Positions 50,825 to 60,708 of a stretch of 64,000 bases of DNA are shown here, piece by piece. Every line of letters starts with the position of its first letter. The stretch's first letter is position 1. A program made the position numbers and the translations under genes. Origin of the DNA: Nitrospirales bacterium (GTDB taxonomy: Bacteria > Nitrospirota > Nitrospiria > Nitrospirales > UBA8639); assembly GCA_021604005.1 (NCBI GenBank), contig BQIV01000018.1, positions 1 to 64,000 on the forward strand, in the 5' to 3' direction. The notes under the pieces are model-generated. The model did not search any database, was not told the origin of the DNA, and was given only the letters and a program-made list of their open reading frames with translations.

Positions 50825-53800
50825 TCATTCGGGATCATAAGACAAATTCGGCGCTAGCCACCGCTCAATAATCGACAGGTCCATGTGTTTTCTGCTTGCA
50901 TAGTCTGTGACTTGATCTTTATCGATTTTACCGACGCCAAAGTATTTGGCTTGCGGGTGCGCAAAGTACAAACCGCTGACTGACGCTGCAGGTAACATCG
51001 CATAGGTTTCCGTTAAGGTGATCCCGGTATGTTTTTCCACATCAAGCAAATCAAATAGGACAGGTTTCTCAGTATGGTCTGGACTTGCTGGATATCCAGG
51101 TGCAGGACGGATGCCACGATAGCGTTCCCGAATGAGTTCTTCGCTTGAGAGATGCTCGTCTTGTCCATACCCCCACTCTTTTCTCGCCTCGCGATGCAGC
51201 CATTCGGCAAAGGCTTCGGCCAATCTATCGGCCAATGCTTTCGTCATGATGGAATTGTAGTCATCATGGTCTTTATCAAACCGCGCGCACAGCTCTTGAA
51301 CCCCAAGTCCAGCCGTCACCGCAAACCCGCCGATATAGTCGTGTAACCCTGTTGATTTTGGCGCAATGAAGTCGGCCAAGGCACAATTTTCCTCGCCTTG
51401 AGGCTTCTCCATTTGTTGACGAAGGGTGTGGAACGTGGTGCCGATATTGGTGCGTGACTCATCAGCGTACACCTGAATGTCATCATCGACACTGTTAGCC
51501 GGGTAAAACCCATAGATGCCTTTGGCCTGGAATAATTTTTGGTCAACAATTTCGCGAAGAAGCTTCTGTGCGTCATCAAAGAGTTCTTTGGCCTTGCTCC
51601 CGACCGTTTCATCTTCGAATATCTTTGGATACCGGCCTTTTAATTCCCAGGTATGAAAAAACGGCGTCCAGTCAATGACCTCAACCAAGTCCTGCAACGA
51701 CATGTCGGCTAATACACGTGTCCCTAAAAAGCTTGGCGTCGCAATTTCCGTCGACTCCCATTGAATCGCCGTTCGTCGCTTTCTCGCCTCTTCCAATGTG
51801 AGCAAGCGTTTGGTCGACTGCTTATTTTTGTGCGCTTCACGGGTTTTGGCCTGTTGTTCTTGAACTTTCTCAACAAAAGCCGTCTTTTCTTCAGAACTGA
51901 GCAATTGCCGCACGACATTGACCGCCACCGATGCATCCAAAACATGCACGACCGGCTGCTGGTAGCCAGGTGCAATTTTCACCGCCGTGTGGGCCTTACT
52001 CGTGGTAGCCCCGCCAATTAAGAGCGGAATATCAAAGCCCTCCCGATTCATTTCCTTGGCATTATGAACCATTTCATCCAACGAAGGCGTAATAAGTCCG
52101 CTCAACCCAATCATATCGACCTTTTCTTCCCTGGCTCGTTGCAATATTTTGTCACAGTGCACCATCACGCCAAGATCGATGACTTCATAATTGTTACATC
52201 CGAGCACGACACCCACGATGTTTTTTCCAATATCGTGCACATCGCCTTTGACCGTCGCCATCAGGACTTTCCCCTGGGCACTACCACCTGTGGCCTCCTT
52301 CTCTTTTTCCATAAACGGCAGCAAGTAGGCCACGGCTTTTTTCATCACGCGCGCACTTTTCACCACTTGCGGAAGAAACATCTTGCCAGAGCCAAAGAGA
52401 TCTCCAACGATATTCATGCCGTCCATTAAAGGTCCTTCAATGACATGCAACGGCTTATCATACTGCTGGCGTGCCTCTTCGACATCTTCAATAATATATT
52501 CGACCAAGCCTTTGACCAATGCATGAGAAAGGCGTTCCTGTACCGTACCCTGTCTCCAGGCCTCATCTTTTACCGCAACCTTTCCCCCTTGCTTGACGGT
52601 TTCGGCGAACGTCACCAAGCGTTCGGTTGCATCGTCACGCCGGTTCAACAAGACATCTTCAACCAATTCCAGGAGATCTTTGGGTATCTCCGCATAGACG
52701 CCTAACTGCCCCGCATTGACAATGGCCATGTCCAGACCGGCTTTGATTGCGTGATACAAAAATGCCGTATGCATGGCTTCCCGCACCACGTTGTTTCCTC
52801 TGAACGAGAATGAAATATTGCTCACGCCCCCGCTCACTTTACAATGCGGTAACGTGGCCTTAATCTGCTTGGTGGCTTCGATAAAATTCACGGCATAATT
52901 ATTATGCTCCTCAATCCCCGTTGCGACGGTAAGGATATTGGGATCGAAAATAATATCTTCCGGTGGGAATTGAATTTCCTCCGTTAAAATCTTGTAGGCT
53001 CTGGTACAAATTTCCACCTTCCGTTCAGCCGTATCGGCTTGGCCGACTTCGTCAAACGCCATCACGACGACAGCCGCCCCGTAACGCCTGACTATCCGGG
53101 CTTGCTCTTTGAATTTCTCTTCTCCTTCTTTCAGACTAATAGAATTCACCACGCCTTTTCCTTGAATACATTGCAGGCCTGCTTCAATGACCGACCATCG
53201 TGAACTATCGATCATAATAGGCACGCGACAAATGTCCGGTTCCGAGGCGATGAGGTGCAGGAAATGCACCATCGCTTTTTCCGAATCCAACATGCCTTCA
53301 TCCATGTTGACATCAATAATTTGTGCGCCACCTTCGACTTGTTGACGGGCAACAGCTAAGGCTTCTTCAAATTCTCCGTTCAATATTAATTTGGCGAATT
53401 TCGGCGAACCGGTGACATTGGTTCGTTCACCGATATTAATGAAATTCGCTTCCGGACGAATGGAAATGGCTTCCAGTCCGCTGAGACGTGTGACATGAGA
53501 GCGTGAAACCGGCTCATGAGGAGGTAAGTCTGAAACGGCCTCGGCTATGGCCTGTATGTGATCCGGCGTACTGCCACAGCAACCGCCAACGATATTTAAC
53601 CATCCATTATTGGCAAATTCTCGTAAATCCTCGCCCATACGCTCAGGGGTTTCGTCAAACCCGCCGAACGCATTCGGTAACCCAGCGTTGGGATAGCAAC
53701 TGATATACACCGGCGCGATGCCGGAGAGTTCCTCAATATACGGACGCATTTGTTTGGCACCCAATGCGCAATTGATCCCGACGCTGAGTACGTTGGCATG

Positions 53801-54496
53801 GGAGACGGAATTCCAAAATGCCTCGATAACCTGTCCCGACAACGTTCGTCCGCTCTGATCGGTAATGGTTACGGATATCATGATCGGGACATGTTGTCCC
53901 TGTTCCTGGCAATAGCGATCAATGGCGTTGAGCGCAGCTTTCGCATTCAATGTGTCGAAAATAGTCTCAACCAGTAAGAGATCCGACCCTCCCTCCATCA
54001 GCCCACGCACTTGCTCATGATAGGCTTCTTCCAACTGACCAAAGGTCACAGCCCGAAACGCCGGGTCGTTGACATCGGGAGACATGGATGCGGTTCGGTT
54101 GGTTGGCCCCATCGATCCTGCAACAAATCGAGGACGGCTCGAGTCCTTTGCCATGACCGCCTTGACTGCCTCACGCGCAACTCGTGCACCTGCAACGTTC
54201 AACTCATAGGCCAAAGACTCCATCTTATAGTCAGCCATGGAAATGATATTGGAATTGAAGGTATTTGTTTCAATAATATCGGCGCCCGCGTCCATATAGG
54301 CTTGATGAATTGATTGAATGATGCCGGGCTGTGTGATGGATAACAGATCATTATTGCCTTTGACGTCGCTGGGATGGTCAACGAATCGAGTTCCTCGAAA
54401 GTCTTGCTCTTCTAACGTATGCTTTTGAATCATGGTGCCCATGGCTCCATCCATCACCACAATTCGGTCACGTAACAACGTCTCTAAATTTGACAT
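50825..54496 (-). CDS. metH: Cobalamin-dependent methionine synthase
   Basis: This protein has 1223 residues from ATG 54496, with AGGAG upstream. Domains in order are as follows. Homocysteine-binding: [14 protein letters not shown]; Zn ligands from GINCALG and GGCCGS near residue 307. Pterin-binding: [30 protein letters not shown]12-binding: [15 protein letters not shown], DxHxxG near residue 752. C-terminal AdoMet-activation domain: [18 protein letters not shown]. It transfers methyl from methyl-tetrahydrofolate to homocysteine. No B12 riboswitch is visible in the 167 bases upstream. Confidence 0.97.
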   Translation of the reverse strand: MSNLETLLRDRIVVMDGAMGTMIQKHTLEEQDFRGTRFVDHPSDVKGNNDLLSITQPGIIQSIHQAYMDAGADIIETNTFNSNIISMADYKMESLAYELNVAGARVAREAVKAVMAKDSSRPRFVAGSMGPTNRTASMSPDVNDPAFRAVTFGQLEEAYHEQVRGLMEGGSDLLLVETIFDTLNAKAALNAIDRYCQEQGQHVPIMISVTITDQSGRTLSGQVIEAFWNSVSHANVLSVGINCALGAKQMRPYIEELSGIAPVYISCYPNAGLPNAFGGFDETPERMGEDLREFANNGWLNIVGGCCGSTPDHIQAIAEAVSDLPPHEPVSRSHVTRLSGLEAISIRPEANFINIGERTNVTGSPKFAKLILNGEFEEALAVARQQVEGGAQIIDVNMDEGMLDSEKAMVHFLHLIASEPDICRVPIMIDSSRWSVIEAGLQCIQGKGVVNSISLKEGEEKFKEQARIVRRYGAAVVVMAFDEVGQADTAERKVEICTRAYKILTEEIQFPPEDIIFDPNILTVATGIEEHNNYAVNFIEATKQIKATLPHCKVSGGVSNISFSFRGNNVVREAMHTAFLYHAIKAGLDMAIVNAGQLGVYAEIPKDLLELVEDVLLNRRDDATERLVTFAETVKQGGKVAVKDEAWRQGTVQERLSHALVKGLVEYIIEDVEEARQQYDKPLHVIEGPLMDGMNIVGDLFGSGKMFLPQVVKSARVMKKAVAYLLPFMEKEKEATGGSAQGKVLMATVKGDVHDIGKNIVGVVLGCNNYEVIDLGVMVHCDKILQRAREEKVDMIGLSGLITPSLDEMVHNAKEMNREGFDIPLLIGGATTSKAHTAVKIAPGYQQPVVHVLDASVAVNVVRQLLSSEEKTAFVEKVQEQQAKTREAHKNKQSTKRLLTLEEARKRRTAIQWESTEIATPSFLGTRVLADMSLQDLVEVIDWTPFFHTWELKGRYPKIFEDETVGSKAKELFDDAQKLLREIVDQKLFQAKGIYGFYPANSVDDDIQVYADESRTNIGTTFHTLRQQMEKPQGEENCALADFIAPKSTGLHDYIGGFAVTAGLGVQELCARFDKDHDDYNSIMTKALADRLAEAFAEWLHREARKEWGYGQDEHLSSEELIRERYRGIRPAPGYPASPDHTEKPVLFDLLDVEKHTGITLTETYAMLPAASVSGLYFAHPQAKYFGVGKIDKDQVTDYASRKHMDLSIIERWLAPNLSYDPE

Positions 54497-54663
54497 TCGC
54501 TCTTTCTCCTCAGAAAACAATATTCATAACACTCGGTCCGTTTCCCTACCTTAACACTATCACGACATGACTGACTGCACGAACAGATCGAATCTCTACC
54601 TCTTTTACTGTTCTTGACTTCTTTTGACCGTAACAAATACGATGGCAAATAGGAACCTCATTC

Positions 54664-55458
54664 ATGTTTAACTACCCTAGCAATTTACACATTATCCTTC
54701 TTCTTACCGTTTTCGCCCTGGGGTTAACTGAGTTGTCGGCTCCATTACGCAGCCACGCCAAACCATACTTTGAAGACGGCTATCTCGGACTCAAACAAGC
54801 TGAATTACATAAGCAATTAGGCATGCCCATGGCTGTTCGATCGCGAAAAGCCGCACTACGAGTGTTTAGTTACTATACGTTTCAAGATTGGGAGAAATAC
54901 TTCAGCGAACTCGTTGCACCAGGAAATGGAGAAGATGTCTACACCTACAACCGCGACGGGACTCAAGTGCGGTATTCCTTTGCCTATACTCCCGACCTGA
55001 GAGAACGTACGGACTCGCCAACGCTGTATGTGAAACGAGTTGAAATTGAGTTCACTCCTGCGGTGACGCTGTCAAAAATCCCCGACTTAATTTCTGAATT
55101 CTCGCCTCCCACAGATGCGAAGGCATCGGTCTTTCGATCAAATTTGTGGCTACTCATATTTAAAGGCGCTCCTTCACCGGACGCATCTTTTATTTCACAA
55201 GAACAAGGCAGGGAAAGCCTACCGTGGTCGTTGGCGTATCAGATGTTTGCCATTAATGGACTTCCCGACTACCTGACACTTGATGCAAAGATTGACCGTA
55301 TGGAAATTACCACCCAAAGTCTTGAAATTGTGAAAACCAATCAACGGCTTACGCATGAACCAATATTGAATCCATTTTCAGAAGAGGTTGCGAACCGGCC
55401 TCCCCCTTCTCCCGCTCAGCATAAAAAATCCATTCCTCAACCTGAATATGCAGACTAA
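54664..55458 (+). CDS. Exported hypothetical protein
   Basis: This protein has 264 residues. The signal peptide core (ILLLTVFALGLTELSAPL) is followed by a mature domain with a beta-rich pattern (DVYTYNRDGTQVRYSFAYTPDLRE; LYVKRVEIEFTPAVTLSKIPDLISEF). The segment YLGLKQAELHKQLGMP at residues about 38-55 has the SmpA/OmlA-like 'G..kaelh..LG.P' flavour found in lipoproteins. Its divergent neighbour is metH. Function unknown. Confidence 0.55.
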   Translation: MFNYPSNLHIILLLTVFALGLTELSAPLRSHAKPYFEDGYLGLKQAELHKQLGMPMAVRSRKAALRVFSYYTFQDWEKYFSELVAPGNGEDVYTYNRDGTQVRYSFAYTPDLRERTDSPTLYVKRVEIEFTPAVTLSKIPDLISEFSPPTDAKASVFRSNLWLLIFKGAPSPDASFISQEQGRESLPWSLAYQMFAINGLPDYLTLDAKIDRMEITTQSLEIVKTNQRLTHEPILNPFSEEVANRPPPSPAQHKKSIPQPEYAD

Positions 55459-55473
55459 AGGTAAGAAAAATTA

Positions 55474-55854
55474 TCATGGGTGCTTCGAAACACTGTCTTT
55501 TTCCGCATACCTGATGTCTCGCTCGTCACTTAATAGCAAATAGGCTTCCCCCCATTGCTTCTGACTTTCAAGAGTCCACGCTTCTACGTTCTGTTCCGGT
55601 TTCAGTCGAATGCCGTAGAGTCCGCCAAAAATGAGCACGGCAATTCCTGCACCTGAATCTTCCACCTTCTGTGCAAAGGCTTCACAGCATGGTTGTTCTG
55701 GGTCGTCATTCCATCCTGTAATGACACACCATTCACCACGTGAAATTCGGTCATAGACTTTGACATGGGAAATCGGGAACGGAGGGGCAACTTCCTTAAA
55801 TCGAAGAAAGACGGAGTGCTCGCAATTTGCATTACTCTCAACTTCAACAATCAT
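55474..55854 (-). CDS. Hypothetical protein (126 aa)
   Basis: ATG 55854 has GGAAGG nine bases upstream and is a better start than the TTG at 55863. The protein has a beta-rich core with a cysteine pair (PEQPCCEAF), two further Cys and the Trp-rich C-terminal part (WTLESQKQWGEAYLLL). Its 3' end lies 16 bases from the exported-protein gene on the other strand. I do not recognise the family. Confidence 0.5.
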   Translation of the reverse strand: MIVEVESNANCEHSVFLRFKEVAPPFPISHVKVYDRISRGEWCVITGWNDDPEQPCCEAFAQKVEDSGAGIAVLIFGGLYGIRLKPEQNVEAWTLESQKQWGEAYLLLSDERDIRYAEKDSVSKHP

Positions 55855-55953
55855 CAACCCCAACCTTCCTTGACCCCTGAAAATCTCTACTGATACGATA
55901 GAGCCAACTCAATACCAGGTGCTTCCTCGCGAAAATTTAACAAGCCGTTCCCC

Positions 55954-56325
55954 TTGAATAACGTGGCTAAAGATACACTTCACACACAACTTGAATCACT
56001 TCCATTTCTGTGCAGACGGCCAGTCCGAATTGTATGCTATGTCGGATTGACGGCATTTTTTCTCTGGATGATCGGCTGGGGCCTCATTCCGCCACTGTTA
56101 GACCCAACGTTCGAAAAGCATGTTCAAGAAAAAAAAGTGATTGTTGGCATGACCCGAGATCAAGCCCTGAAAGCTTGGGGCTCGCCGTATCAAATGAATG
56201 TGAGTTATACGCCGAAAGGCATTAGACGAGAAGAATGGGTCTATGAAGATTGGGTAGACGCTGGCACCATCACGCATCGGTACCTGTACTTTGAAGAAAA
56301 CCGATTGGTTGGTGGATGGGAATAG
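55954..56325 (+). CDS. Membrane-anchored SmpA/OmlA-like protein
   Basis: This protein has 123 residues. One membrane helix (YVGLTAFFLWMIGWGLIPPLL) is followed by a periplasmic domain with the BamE-like VGMTRDQALKAWGSPYQMN...REEWVYEDW pattern. The start codon is TTG 55954, with a GTG three codons later as an alternative. It may assist envelope assembly, although the resemblance is to the fold rather than to a specific BamE. Confidence 0.55.
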   Translation: MNNVAKDTLHTQLESLPFLCRRPVRIVCYVGLTAFFLWMIGWGLIPPLLDPTFEKHVQEKKVIVGMTRDQALKAWGSPYQMNVSYTPKGIRREEWVYEDWVDAGTITHRYLYFEENRLVGGWE

Positions 56326-56418
56326 AGCTTGCGGAAACCTCAGAAAACTCACCAGGTGTCTCAGGCAATCAATGTTGCTTCTGGTCTGTTTGCACGAGCA
56401 CAGCGACGTTAGTCAGCA

Positions 56419-56703
56419 CTATGGGGTCTCTGTAATTTGCGCCCGTCGTTCTCTCCCGTTGCCTCCACTAATAATTAGCACTCGTTTCCATTCACGAATC
56501 TGATAGACAGCCCATGCATTGGGTTGGCCTTTGTAATAGGCTTCAGGGTCTTCTCCCTTGGCTTGCAGATATGTCGGTTCTGTAAAACCTTCATCTAAAA
56601 CATAGTCCATTAAGTTATCGGCCGTGACTCCTTTCCCACTCAGAGATACGTCAGCTAAAAAGTTCAGAATTTCATCTGGATTTCCTAAATTTACTGTTTC
56701 CAT
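56419..56703 (-). CDS. Hypothetical protein (94 aa)
   Basis: This small acidic protein has a helical start (NPDEILNFLADVSLSGKGVTADNLMDYVL). The rest (WAVYQIREWKRVLIISGGNGRERRA) reads as one strand and a basic tail. It is supported by GGGAG upstream of ATG 56703. No family is recognised. Confidence 0.45.
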   Translation of the reverse strand: METVNLGNPDEILNFLADVSLSGKGVTADNLMDYVLDEGFTEPTYLQAKGEDPEAYYKGQPNAWAVYQIREWKRVLIISGGNGRERRAQITETP

Positions 56704-56865
56704 TGACTTACAGCTCCCTTAAAACTGTGGTATTCTATAAGTCTTATGAATCAAAAAGCAATTCTGTTCTCATAGCTGATGGTTATGGGGCTACCGTACA
56801 TGCTCATGCTTCCGCTTTGCGCCACTGGCTCTCCTCGCTAATCCGGCATAATGTAAAGGACCATC

Positions 56866-57609
56866 ATGCGTACTCTTTCCCCTGATCAATTCCGTGAGAA
56901 ATTATTTGACGTGTTGCGCCGTAAGCAGCATTGGGCTTCTTCATATTTCGATGGCAACACCATTACCAAGGCTCATCTTCATCAACTCTATCATCAAGAA
57001 TACGTTGTGTATATCCGTGACTTTGCCGTTTTACTTGCGCGTATTTTGGGGAAAAATCCACCATGGGAAGTTCGGCGACGATTGGCCTCTACCATTTACG
57101 AGGAAGAGACGGGCGGCCTATCATTTCAACAACCGCATCAAGAGCTTTTTTTACAAATGATGATCGGGTTGGGATTTGATCGGTCAGGATTCCGTGACGT
57201 CAAACTTCTTTCAAGCAGCAGAATCTACCGAGAATGGCTGGATCACGTCTGCGAAGATGAAGACTGGCTTGTAGGTGCCACCGTGTTAACGGTCTTTGTC
57301 GAAGGTACGTCTATGGACCCCGATGATGTCATGTATCCGAAGGGGCCAAAATCACCGGCAGAGATCGAGGACATCATCATGAAACATCCCTTAGTCCAAT
57401 ACCAAGGCCTTTCTCCTAAGCATATGGACTATATACGCGTCCAACAAATTGTTGAACCGGTCAATCGCCGCGCGATATACGACATGATCATTCATCACAC
57501 CGTCGAAGCAGAACAACAACAAACGGTTTTACAGCAAATGGATGAAGCCTTACGTCAATGGTCCCGATATCAAGACGGCATTGCACGATCCTGCGGATTA
57601 CGTCAGTAG
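56866..57609 (+). CDS. PqqC/TenA-like haem-oxygenase-fold protein, metal ligands lost
   Basis: This protein has 247 residues and is clearly paralogous to 20254-21018 along its whole length. The first carboxylate-x9-His (E81 and H91, in YEEETGGLSFQQPH) and E146 (FVEGT) are kept. The Hx3Ex2H triad of the other copy reads Q193-x3-E197-x2-N200. If the fold is a diiron enzyme, this copy should have lost one or both metal ions and may be non-enzymatic or changed in reaction. A C-terminal helix with Gln repeats (VEAEQQQTVLQQM) follows. Confidence 0.7.
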   Translation: MRTLSPDQFREKLFDVLRRKQHWASSYFDGNTITKAHLHQLYHQEYVVYIRDFAVLLARILGKNPPWEVRRRLASTIYEEETGGLSFQQPHQELFLQMMIGLGFDRSGFRDVKLLSSSRIYREWLDHVCEDEDWLVGATVLTVFVEGTSMDPDDVMYPKGPKSPAEIEDIIMKHPLVQYQGLSPKHMDYIRVQQIVEPVNRRAIYDMIIHHTVEAEQQQTVLQQMDEALRQWSRYQDGIARSCGLRQ

Positions 57610-57640
57610 ACTCACCCCGGTTCAATCGTCATGAAACGTT

Positions 57641-58051
57641 TTATTGTGATGATGAGAGAGAAGTTTGCATACAGAGCCTATGTATGACAGGAATATCTGC
57701 GGGGGGAAATTCAAATTCATGAAAATTCTCAGGCTTGACCCAACGAAAGTCTGCACATTCGATAGCCTGTGGCCTGCCTCGAAGAATTGAACATTCAAAA
57801 AAATTCAATACAACGGTTTTTTCTACATACTCGTGGCGACTGGCCATAAAATATATGGGCTGGCTTATCTCTATATCGAGTTCTTCTAAAATCTCTCGAG
57901 ATACACATTCCGCGAGCGATTCCCCATCTTGACATTTCCCTCCTGGGAACTCCCACAGGCCACCGAGGTGAACATCCGGCTTGCGTTGCGTAATCAAGTA
58001 ATGCCCGTCTTGTACGATCAACGCAACACCAACCTGAAAATGAGGTTTCAT
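57641..58051 (-). CDS. Nudix (MutT-type) hydrolase
   Basis: This protein has 136 residues. The Nudix box GGKCQDGESLAECVSREILEELDI fits Gx5Ex7REUxEExGU, and the upstream GGLWEFPG is the usual MutT lead-in. It lies 13 bases downstream of mutY. It may hydrolyse 8-oxo-dGTP and so complement MutY, or it may be the MutY C-terminal domain carried as a separate gene. Sequence alone does not decide. Confidence 0.82.
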   Translation of the reverse strand: MKPHFQVGVALIVQDGHYLITQRKPDVHLGGLWEFPGGKCQDGESLAECVSREILEELDIEISQPIYFMASRHEYVEKTVVLNFFECSILRGRPQAIECADFRWVKPENFHEFEFPPADIPVIHRLCMQTSLSSSQ

Positions 58052-58064
58052 GGTTCACGACACG

Positions 58065-58793
58065 TCACGGAGATTTATATGGGAACACTTTGCAGAACTT
58101 CTGCATAGGACACAATAAACAGTACGGTTTTCTGGCCGTACAGACCATCGCACCAAAATCCATTAACGCCTGATTGAAGTCATAGCCTTTACCTTTGGGA
58201 ATAGAGGCTTCGGAAATGGCCCATAATTTTGTCTTTTGCGTCTTGGGGTCCCCTTCCCCGACAAACACGCGATGCAGCACTCGCATGACATTCGTATCGA
58301 GAATCGCAGCATCTTCCTGAAATGCGAATGAACGCACGGCTCCTGCTGTGTACCGCCCAATCCCTTTCAAGGATAACAATTCATCTGGATCTTTCGGGAT
58401 TTCTCCCCCGTAGCGCGCCATTGATTCACAAGCAATACTATGCAAGCGGTAGGGACGAATATTGTACCCTAACGGAGACCATGTCTCTCGTACCTGCTGA
58501 GGTTGGGCGGCAGCAAGATCTGCAACGGTTGGATATTTTTGTAAAAATTCATGATATTTGGGAACCACCCGGTCGACTTGAGTTTGCTGAAGCATCACCT
58601 CCGAAACAAGAATTTTATACGGATCATTGGTTCGCCGCCATGGAAGATCACGGCCAAACTCGTCGTACCACTTCAATAATTGTATTTGAAATTTCCGCTT
58701 GATTCGCGGGTCTAAAAGAGGAGAAGCTTTTGTCTGTGACGGCTTTTTCTTTGGAGAAGAACGTGTGGTAGGTAATCGATCAGATCGAGCCAT
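58065..58793 (-). CDS. mutY: A/G-specific adenine glycosylase (MutY), short form
   Basis: This protein has 242 residues. The catalytic domain has the family order: DLPWRRTNDPYKILVSEVMLQQTQVDRV (catalytic E), the helix-hairpin-helix LKGIGRYTAGAVRSFAF, ILDTNVMRVLHRVF with the catalytic Asp, and the [4Fe-4S] ligands CTARKPYCLLCPMQKFC. The usual C-terminal 8-oxoG-recognition domain (about 100 residues) is absent, leaving the glycosylase core. The Lys/Ser/Pro-rich N-terminal 25 residues are extra. It excises A opposite 8-oxoG. Confidence 0.88.
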   Translation of the reverse strand: MARSDRLPTTRSSPKKKPSQTKASPLLDPRIKRKFQIQLLKWYDEFGRDLPWRRTNDPYKILVSEVMLQQTQVDRVVPKYHEFLQKYPTVADLAAAQPQQVRETWSPLGYNIRPYRLHSIACESMARYGGEIPKDPDELLSLKGIGRYTAGAVRSFAFQEDAAILDTNVMRVLHRVFVGEGDPKTQKTKLWAISEASIPKGKGYDFNQALMDFGAMVCTARKPYCLLCPMQKFCKVFPYKSP

Positions 58794-58875
58794 AATACAG
58801 CAGGATTGTATGGAGGACCTTCGTAGAATGCAAGATCATCCGTTATAACAGAAGAGAATCGTGTTGTCTGACCGA

Positions 58876-59346
58876 CTAGACAAAACGGGCCCGCTCGTTT
58901 TCAGCAGGAAGCCGACAACGTTCGCGCTTCCCCATCCACCGATATCGCCGGCGGCCGATAAATTGATAGACTACATCTCGAATGGTTCGTGGTATGAGTA
59001 TGCAGACATAGAGAGCAGGCCACAGACCTGACAGTTCTTTCGCGACCCTGAGGGATGCCGTGGACTTCGTAAAGACCTGCCCATTTTCCAGATAGAGAAG
59101 GGTTGCGAAATCTTGCGTATCAAAATTATGAATTCGTAAAATCTGTTGTGCCGGTTCAGACTGTAGCGTTCCAAACATAAACTTTTTCTGCGGATCACGT
59201 TTCATGACAAAGTCTACCGTGGCATTGCAAAAATTACAGACTCCATCAAAGAGAATGACACGCTGATAGTTGTCAAGAGGATGGTTTGAGCTTTTTACTT
59301 CGTCCATGATAGATCTCAGCAGGGCTTCTTTCGAGCCCGCAGCCAT
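58876..59346 (-). CDS. DCC-family (DUF393) thiol-disulfide oxidoreductase-like protein
   Basis: From ATG 59346 this is a protein of 156 residues. ILFDGVCNFCNATVDFVMKRD carries the DxxCxxC signature of the DCC family, and KSTASLRVAKELSGLWPALYVCILIPRTIRDVVYQFIGRRRYRWMGK is the conserved tail with a membrane-associated helix. ATG 59307 is also possible. The longer frame to 59475 would overlap the divergent gene start, so I rejected it. The redox partner is unknown. Confidence 0.75.
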   Translation of the reverse strand: MAAGSKEALLRSIMDEVKSSNHPLDNYQRVILFDGVCNFCNATVDFVMKRDPQKKFMFGTLQSEPAQQILRIHNFDTQDFATLLYLENGQVFTKSTASLRVAKELSGLWPALYVCILIPRTIRDVVYQFIGRRRYRWMGKRERCRLPAENERARFV

Positions 59347-59473
59347 ATCAACAACCGGCTCGGGCACATGGTGTTTTCTGCCATACAGAAGTCTACAGTT
59401 TACCAGTTTTGAAATATTTTGGCTTGAGCTATCATATGATATTCGCCACATAGAATTTTCAGGGAAACGTGCC

Positions 59474-60154
59474 ATGAAAATTTTTATTCATACTCTTCAG
59501 ATCATCAGCTTTCTCATTTTGTTGAACTTGGGAGGAATGTGCTCCCAAGGTTTTGCAATGGAATTTACAGGGATTGGCCGCCTCCTTCAAGTTCCAGAAG
59601 CCTCGATAGAACAGTTGATTACTCCCCCGACTCGACCTCTCATAACCGCATCGGCATTGGATCGATATTTGACCGAATTAGAAGGAACTCTTCCCAATTG
59701 GGAAGCCTTACATGATCGCCCGGAAGATGAACATGGGACACGGATATTCCAATTTAATCGAACGCGCGACGGCGTACGAAATGGGCATCCACTCCTTCAA
59801 CAACACATCGCTTTTTTGTGGAGCGGGCTTTTACGACAGTACGATGAGCACCACCAAGGGTTTCGCATTGCCGTCGGACCGATACTTACACATACGGCGT
59901 GGGGGATCGTGCGATTTAAGCCCGTCAACATACCGCCTGAAACAATCGCCATTCCCTCAAGCAAGCTTCTGGAGGAATTACGAGTACGAGTCTCTCACGA
60001 TGAAGAAATTGAAGTGATTATTGTATATACAGGGTTTCTGATTTCCCAGGAATCAGTGATGTACGCATTCTCCCATGATAACCCAGACCTTGGCATGATT
60101 CTACCGTTCGTTCACATTGACGGCGTCCACTACATAGTGAAAGACAGCCCGTAA
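59474..60154 (+). CDS. Exported hypothetical protein
   Basis: This protein has 226 residues from ATG 59474, with AGGGA nine bases upstream. The signal peptide is FIHTLQIISFLILLNLGGMCSQGFAM. The mature part has two domains in appearance (ITASALDRYLTELEGTLPNWEALHDRPEDEHGTRIFQFNR; ILTHTAWGIVRFKPVNIPPETIAIPSSKLLEELRVRV). No catalytic motif is visible. It is probably periplasmic. Confidence 0.6.
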   Translation: MKIFIHTLQIISFLILLNLGGMCSQGFAMEFTGIGRLLQVPEASIEQLITPPTRPLITASALDRYLTELEGTLPNWEALHDRPEDEHGTRIFQFNRTRDGVRNGHPLLQQHIAFLWSGLLRQYDEHHQGFRIAVGPILTHTAWGIVRFKPVNIPPETIAIPSSKLLEELRVRVSHDEEIEVIIVYTGFLISQESVMYAFSHDNPDLGMILPFVHIDGVHYIVKDSP

Positions 60155-60708
60155 ATTATGTAGGCAACATTGTGTGTAGTACGATCAAACATCTTCAACT
60201 CACCTCTTACTAGACAATTTGAGAAGAATTCGGCTAACCTTGATACGTGTCACCCGGAATCAGAATTCCTCTGGTATTGACAGCGACAGTATCAAGAAAA
60301 AACCCAGTTTTCATTTTATTAACCGAACATGATTCCTGAATGTGTGATTCGAACAATTCATTCTTCCCCAACACCAACAATGTTATTTTTTCAGAATTAC
60401 CCATTTATCATTGATGGTTCAAGTCTCAGAGCATGTCCTATAATTCCTTTCCATAATTCATACCCGATGTAATATCGACGTATCTTTCACTTTCGATCCT
60501 GAATGTGCGGGCAGGTCCAAGAGTTACCGTTCCTTTCTTAGATTACCTCTAAGATAAAAGGGAGCTTGACTTTCATTTTCCACTACCTCCCCACCCCTAC
60601 TCAATCTTCATACGATTTTCTATTCCATAGTTTTTTTGTTCTGCAAACCATTTCCACGGGTCCGTCCAAAATTCTTTGGATGGACTTTTATTCCAAAAGG
60701 AGGACCCT
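60155..60708. other. AT-rich gene-free stretch
   Basis: No frame, tRNA or strong hairpin is found. The end of the stretch carries the AAAGGAGG that precedes the methyltransferase start. Confidence 0.45.

Noticed and set aside
54521-54663. Cobalamin or SAH riboswitch in front of metH
   Set aside because: The 167-base divergent spacer is too short and shows none of the conserved B12-box sequence.
59103-59119. TTGCGAAATCTTGCGTA resembling the TTGCAA palindrome
   Set aside because: It lies inside the coding region of the DCC-family gene and has changes in both half-sites.
58876-59475. Longer form of the DCC-family gene starting at 59475
   Set aside because: It would overlap the first codons of the well-supported divergent gene at 59474, and the extra N-terminal residues have no family match.
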